Source of the DNA: Bryobacteraceae bacterium
GTDB taxonomy: Bacteria; Acidobacteriota; Terriglobia; Bryobacterales; Bryobacteraceae
Assembly (NCBI GenBank): GCA_030039005.1
Contig: JASHQT010000672.1
Span: 1-8,127, forward strand
Direction: 5' to 3'
DNA: 8,127 bases
Made by a program: the position numbers and the translations under genes. Below are positions 6,413 to 8,127 of this stretch, piece by piece (position 1 is the stretch's first letter; the number at the start of each line of letters is the position of its first letter). The notes under the pieces were generated by a model. That model was not told the origin of the DNA, did no database searches, and worked only from the letters and a program-made list of their open reading frames with translations.

Positions 6413-6440
6413 CGTATACCCGGCACGATCTACGTGTAAA
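6413..6440 (-). promoter_or_regulatory. Candidate sigma70-type promoter reading toward the 35-aa small gene
   Basis: On the minus strand TTTACA (6440-6435; five of six to the -35 consensus) is followed after 16 bases by TATACG (6418-6413; four of six to the -10 consensus). It sits just downstream of the candidate ankyrin terminator and would produce a leader of about 265 bases before the small-gene ATG. It was found by eye, so chance matches are possible. Confidence 0.3.
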
Positions 6441-6467
6441 GTATTTCCCAACTTTTCTTGAAAACGT

Positions 6468-6502
6468 TTTGCGAGCTGGCGCGATCCTGAGCCGGCCGCA
6501 AA
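6468..6502 (-). terminator. Candidate terminator hairpin after the ankyrin gene
   Basis: TTTGCG (6468-6473) pairs with CGCAAA (6497-6502), and GCTGGC (6475-6480) with GCCGGC (6491-6496), around the ten-base loop 6481-6490. That is a stem of about 12 pairs with one bulged A and one mismatch (C/A on the minus strand). On the minus strand it starts two bases after the ankyrin stop and is followed by ACGTTTTC, a short displaced T-run. This fits an intrinsic terminator, though a weak one. Confidence 0.45.
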
Positions 6503-6504
6503 TT

Positions 6505-8127
6505 CTACTGCGCGCCTTTTGCCAGCTTGGCCGTAGCCGCTGGAATTGCAATTCCCTTCTCTTTCATGAGGGACTCCAGCAGCGCGACGGTTTTGGGGAA
6601 TGCATCCGGGCCGCCACGAGCGCCACCCGCGCCGCGCGCCGCATCGAGAGGAGTGTGGCCGTTAGCGTCCTTGGCGTTTAAGTCAGCGCCGTGCGCAACC
6701 AAGAATTCGATGAATTGATCGAAGCCGTGTTCGGCGGCGCCATGCAGAGCGGTTTCGTTGGGCACGGCGTTCGGGCCCGGCACCTGGCTCCCGCGGCGGA
6801 AGCTCTGTGCGATGCGCGCCGAGGCGCTGTCACCAGCGCCAAAACCAGCCGCGCCGCCCGGACGGCCGAAGCCGAGGTTGCGATCCAGCACGTCGTGGGC
6901 GTTTACGTCGGCCCCGGCCTTCACCAATACATCCATGGTGGCGAGGACGCCATCGTCGGTGCGGTTGCGCCCCCGCGTGACGCGGTTGCCGAAGTCGACG
7001 CCGGCGGCGGCCATCAGGGGCGTGATGCCTTCCTTGCTCGGCAGATCGACGAGCGCTTTGTACTCGAGCAACAGCGCGACGAACTTAGAATCTCCCGCAC
7101 GCGCGGCCCGCAGCAGAGGTGTGGCGCCTTGCGCGAGCATCGTGTCGCCCCCGCGATCCTGCGGCACATCTCGATAGGGCGGACGCCGCTTCAACTGAAT
7201 GTTTGGATCGGCGCCCTTTTCGAGCATCATGCGGCCGAGATCGAGGGCTGTGAGCTTGTCTTCGCTCGGAAGGACGGCCATCGCGCCGTTGCCCTTAACC
7301 GGCAGCGTGCTGACATCGGCGGCCATGTAAACCGGAGAGCGGCCGAACAAATCCCATTTGTTGAGATCGGCACCGCCATTCACCAGCACGGCCGCAGTGT
7401 CGAAATGCATGTTCTCGATCGCGATCAGCAGCGGCGTTTCGCGGTCGGGATCTTCGGAATCGGGGTCCGCGCCAGCGGCGAGCAGGTATTGAACGCACAA
7501 CGCGCAACCTTCTCGCGCGGCATAATGCAGCGGCGTAAAGCCGCCCTTGTTCATGTCCTTCGGGCGAGGCTCCTGGATCACTTTGCGCGGCCACTGATTG
7601 ACCTTACCGTGGTCATTCACGTTCGCGCCGCGCGAGGCCAGAAGCTTCACCATGTCGGCCTGGCTCAAGGCTGCGGCCCACATGATGGCTGACTGCTCGC
7701 CCCAGGTTTCCTTGGCGTTGACGCCGGCGCCCGCGTCCAGAAGCACTTTGGCGGCGTCGACGTGCCCGCTGCGCGCGGCCTCCATGAGCGGAGTTTCTCC
7801 GTTGGGCGTTTTGAAATTGGGATCGGCGCCGGCTTTAATCAAGGCGTCAACGATAGGCGCGGAGCCGATGATCGCGGCTTCGGTGATGGCGGAGGTTCCG
7901 AACTGATTTTCGAGCTTGACGTTCGCGCCGGCTTTGATCAACGCACGGACCAGTTCGAGATCGCCGTTGGCCGCGGCGTACATGATGGCTGTCGCGCCAT
8001 CGGCGCCTTTGGCGTTGACGTCCGTGCCCTTGACGTTTAGCAGGCGCAGAGCCGCGGAGCTATCGCCAGAGGCCACGGTGTCGAGCAGGGAGGGAGCGCC
8101 CGCGGCCGCGAGCGACGCGCCTGCCGC
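6505..8127 (-). CDS. Ankyrin-repeat protein, probably exported, 5' partial
   Basis: The minus-strand frame is open to the right edge, giving 540 residues plus TAG (6505-6507). Numbering from an internal GTG at 8076, ankyrin repeats are clear at about 26-58 (DGATAIMYAAANGD), 59-91, 92-124 (NGETPLMEAARSGH), 126-156, 178-210 (GFTPLHYAAREG), 211-243, 316-348 (QGATPLLRAARAGD), 349-395 with an insertion, and 439-471 (NETALHGAAEHG). More degenerate copies lie at about 244-292 and 472-508. Residues 400-436 form a Gly-rich loop interrupting the repeat array. The GTG has no SD. The 17 codons upstream encode an Ala/Gly-rich stretch, AAGASLAAAGAPSLLDT, that looks like the end of a signal peptide plus mature start. 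The true start is therefore off the window and export is inferred. Ankyrin arrays bind proteins; the partner is unknown. In acidobacteria such genes often follow secreted DUF1592/DUF1552-type genes, which may lie to the right. Confidence 0.9.
   Translation of the reverse strand, partial: AAGASLAAAGAPSLLDTVASGDSSAALRLLNVKGTDVNAKGADGATAIMYAAANGDLELVRALIKAGANVKLENQFGTSAITEAAIIGSAPIVDALIKAGADPNFKTPNGETPLMEAARSGHVDAAKVLLDAGAGVNAKETWGEQSAIMWAAALSQADMVKLLASRGANVNDHGKVNQWPRKVIQEPRPKDMNKGGFTPLHYAAREGCALCVQYLLAAGADPDSEDPDRETPLLIAIENMHFDTAAVLVNGGADLNKWDLFGRSPVYMAADVSTLPVKGNGAMAVLPSEDKLTALDLGRMMLEKGADPNIQLKRRPPYRDVPQDRGGDTMLAQGATPLLRAARAGDSKFVALLLEYKALVDLPSKEGITPLMAAAGVDFGNRVTRGRNRTDDGVLATMDVLVKAGADVNAHDVLDRNLGFGRPGGAAGFGAGDSASARIAQSFRRGSQVPGPNAVPNETALHGAAEHGFDQFIEFLVAHGADLNAKDANGHTPLDAARGAGGARGGPDAFPKTVALLESLMKEKGIAIPAATAKLAKGAQ

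Larger units (their letters stand above)
6140..6504. other. Intergenic leader region between ankyrin gene and 35-aa small gene
   Basis: Besides the SD, promoter, inverted repeat and terminator listed separately, this stretch holds a possible minus-strand mini-ORF. AGGAGG (6363-6368) is followed after six bases by TTG 6354-6356 and 31 codons to TAG 6261-6263, beginning MSDGHSKPREQRIETEPPEP. The TTG start and lack of a recognisable product make it doubtful, but it would sit in the leader of the 35-residue gene. Plus-strand frames (6139-6345 and 6158-6439) have no SD or family resemblance. Confidence 0.35.

Noticed and set aside
6139..6439. Overlapping plus-strand frames of 68 and 93 codons
   Set aside because: They lack SDs, run antisense through the SD and leader of the small gene, and show no recognisable protein features.
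6691..7692. 333-codon plus-strand frame opposite the ankyrin gene
   Set aside because: The minus strand encodes unmistakable ankyrin repeats. The plus frame is a long GC-rich shadow with a low-complexity composition.

Overview
The window looks like a piece of a GC-rich soil-type bacterial chromosome, most likely from the Acidobacteriota (Solibacteres/Bryobacter-like). This is an inference from gene content: a long secreted-type ankyrin protein of a style common there, a sorbosone-dehydrogenase-like PQQ protein, and a nadA-nadC-nadB cluster. No rRNA, tRNA, CRISPR array or intact mobile element is visible.

Layout. (1) 2-1108, + strand: the C-terminal part of a PQQ-dependent sugar (glucose/sorbosone) dehydrogenase-like beta-propeller. 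Its frame is open to the left edge, so the true start is outside. (2) 1109-2473: a long, mostly non-coding, degenerate-looking stretch. It holds one small minus-strand gene for a cysteine-pair protein (1410-1637, GTG start with an SD) and a perfect 19-bp tandem repeat (1715-1752). (3) 2344-2512: a structured leader in front of nadA. It has two mutually exclusive pairings and a strong hairpin ending six bases before the nadA ATG, which buries the only SD-like sequence near the start. (4) 2513-6029, + strand: nadA, nadC and nadB in tight order, the de novo aspartate-to-nicotinate-mononucleotide route. NadB oxidises aspartate to iminoaspartate, NadA condenses it with dihydroxyacetone phosphate to quinolinate, and NadC converts quinolinate to nicotinate mononucleotide. 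A 13-bp repeat makes up the nadC/nadB junction. (5) 6032-6139, minus strand: a 35-residue basic small protein with a ten-base perfect Shine-Dalgarno match, ending two bases from the nadB stop. (6) 6140-6504: non-coding leader DNA with a candidate minus-strand promoter, an inverted repeat and a candidate terminator for the next gene. (7) 6505-8127, minus strand: an ankyrin-repeat protein, cut by the right edge, probably exported.

The metabolic core is ordinary and well supported. The items most worth a second look are the nadA leader (a possible NAD-responsive or translational switch), the 35-residue small gene, and the 75-residue cysteine-pair protein.
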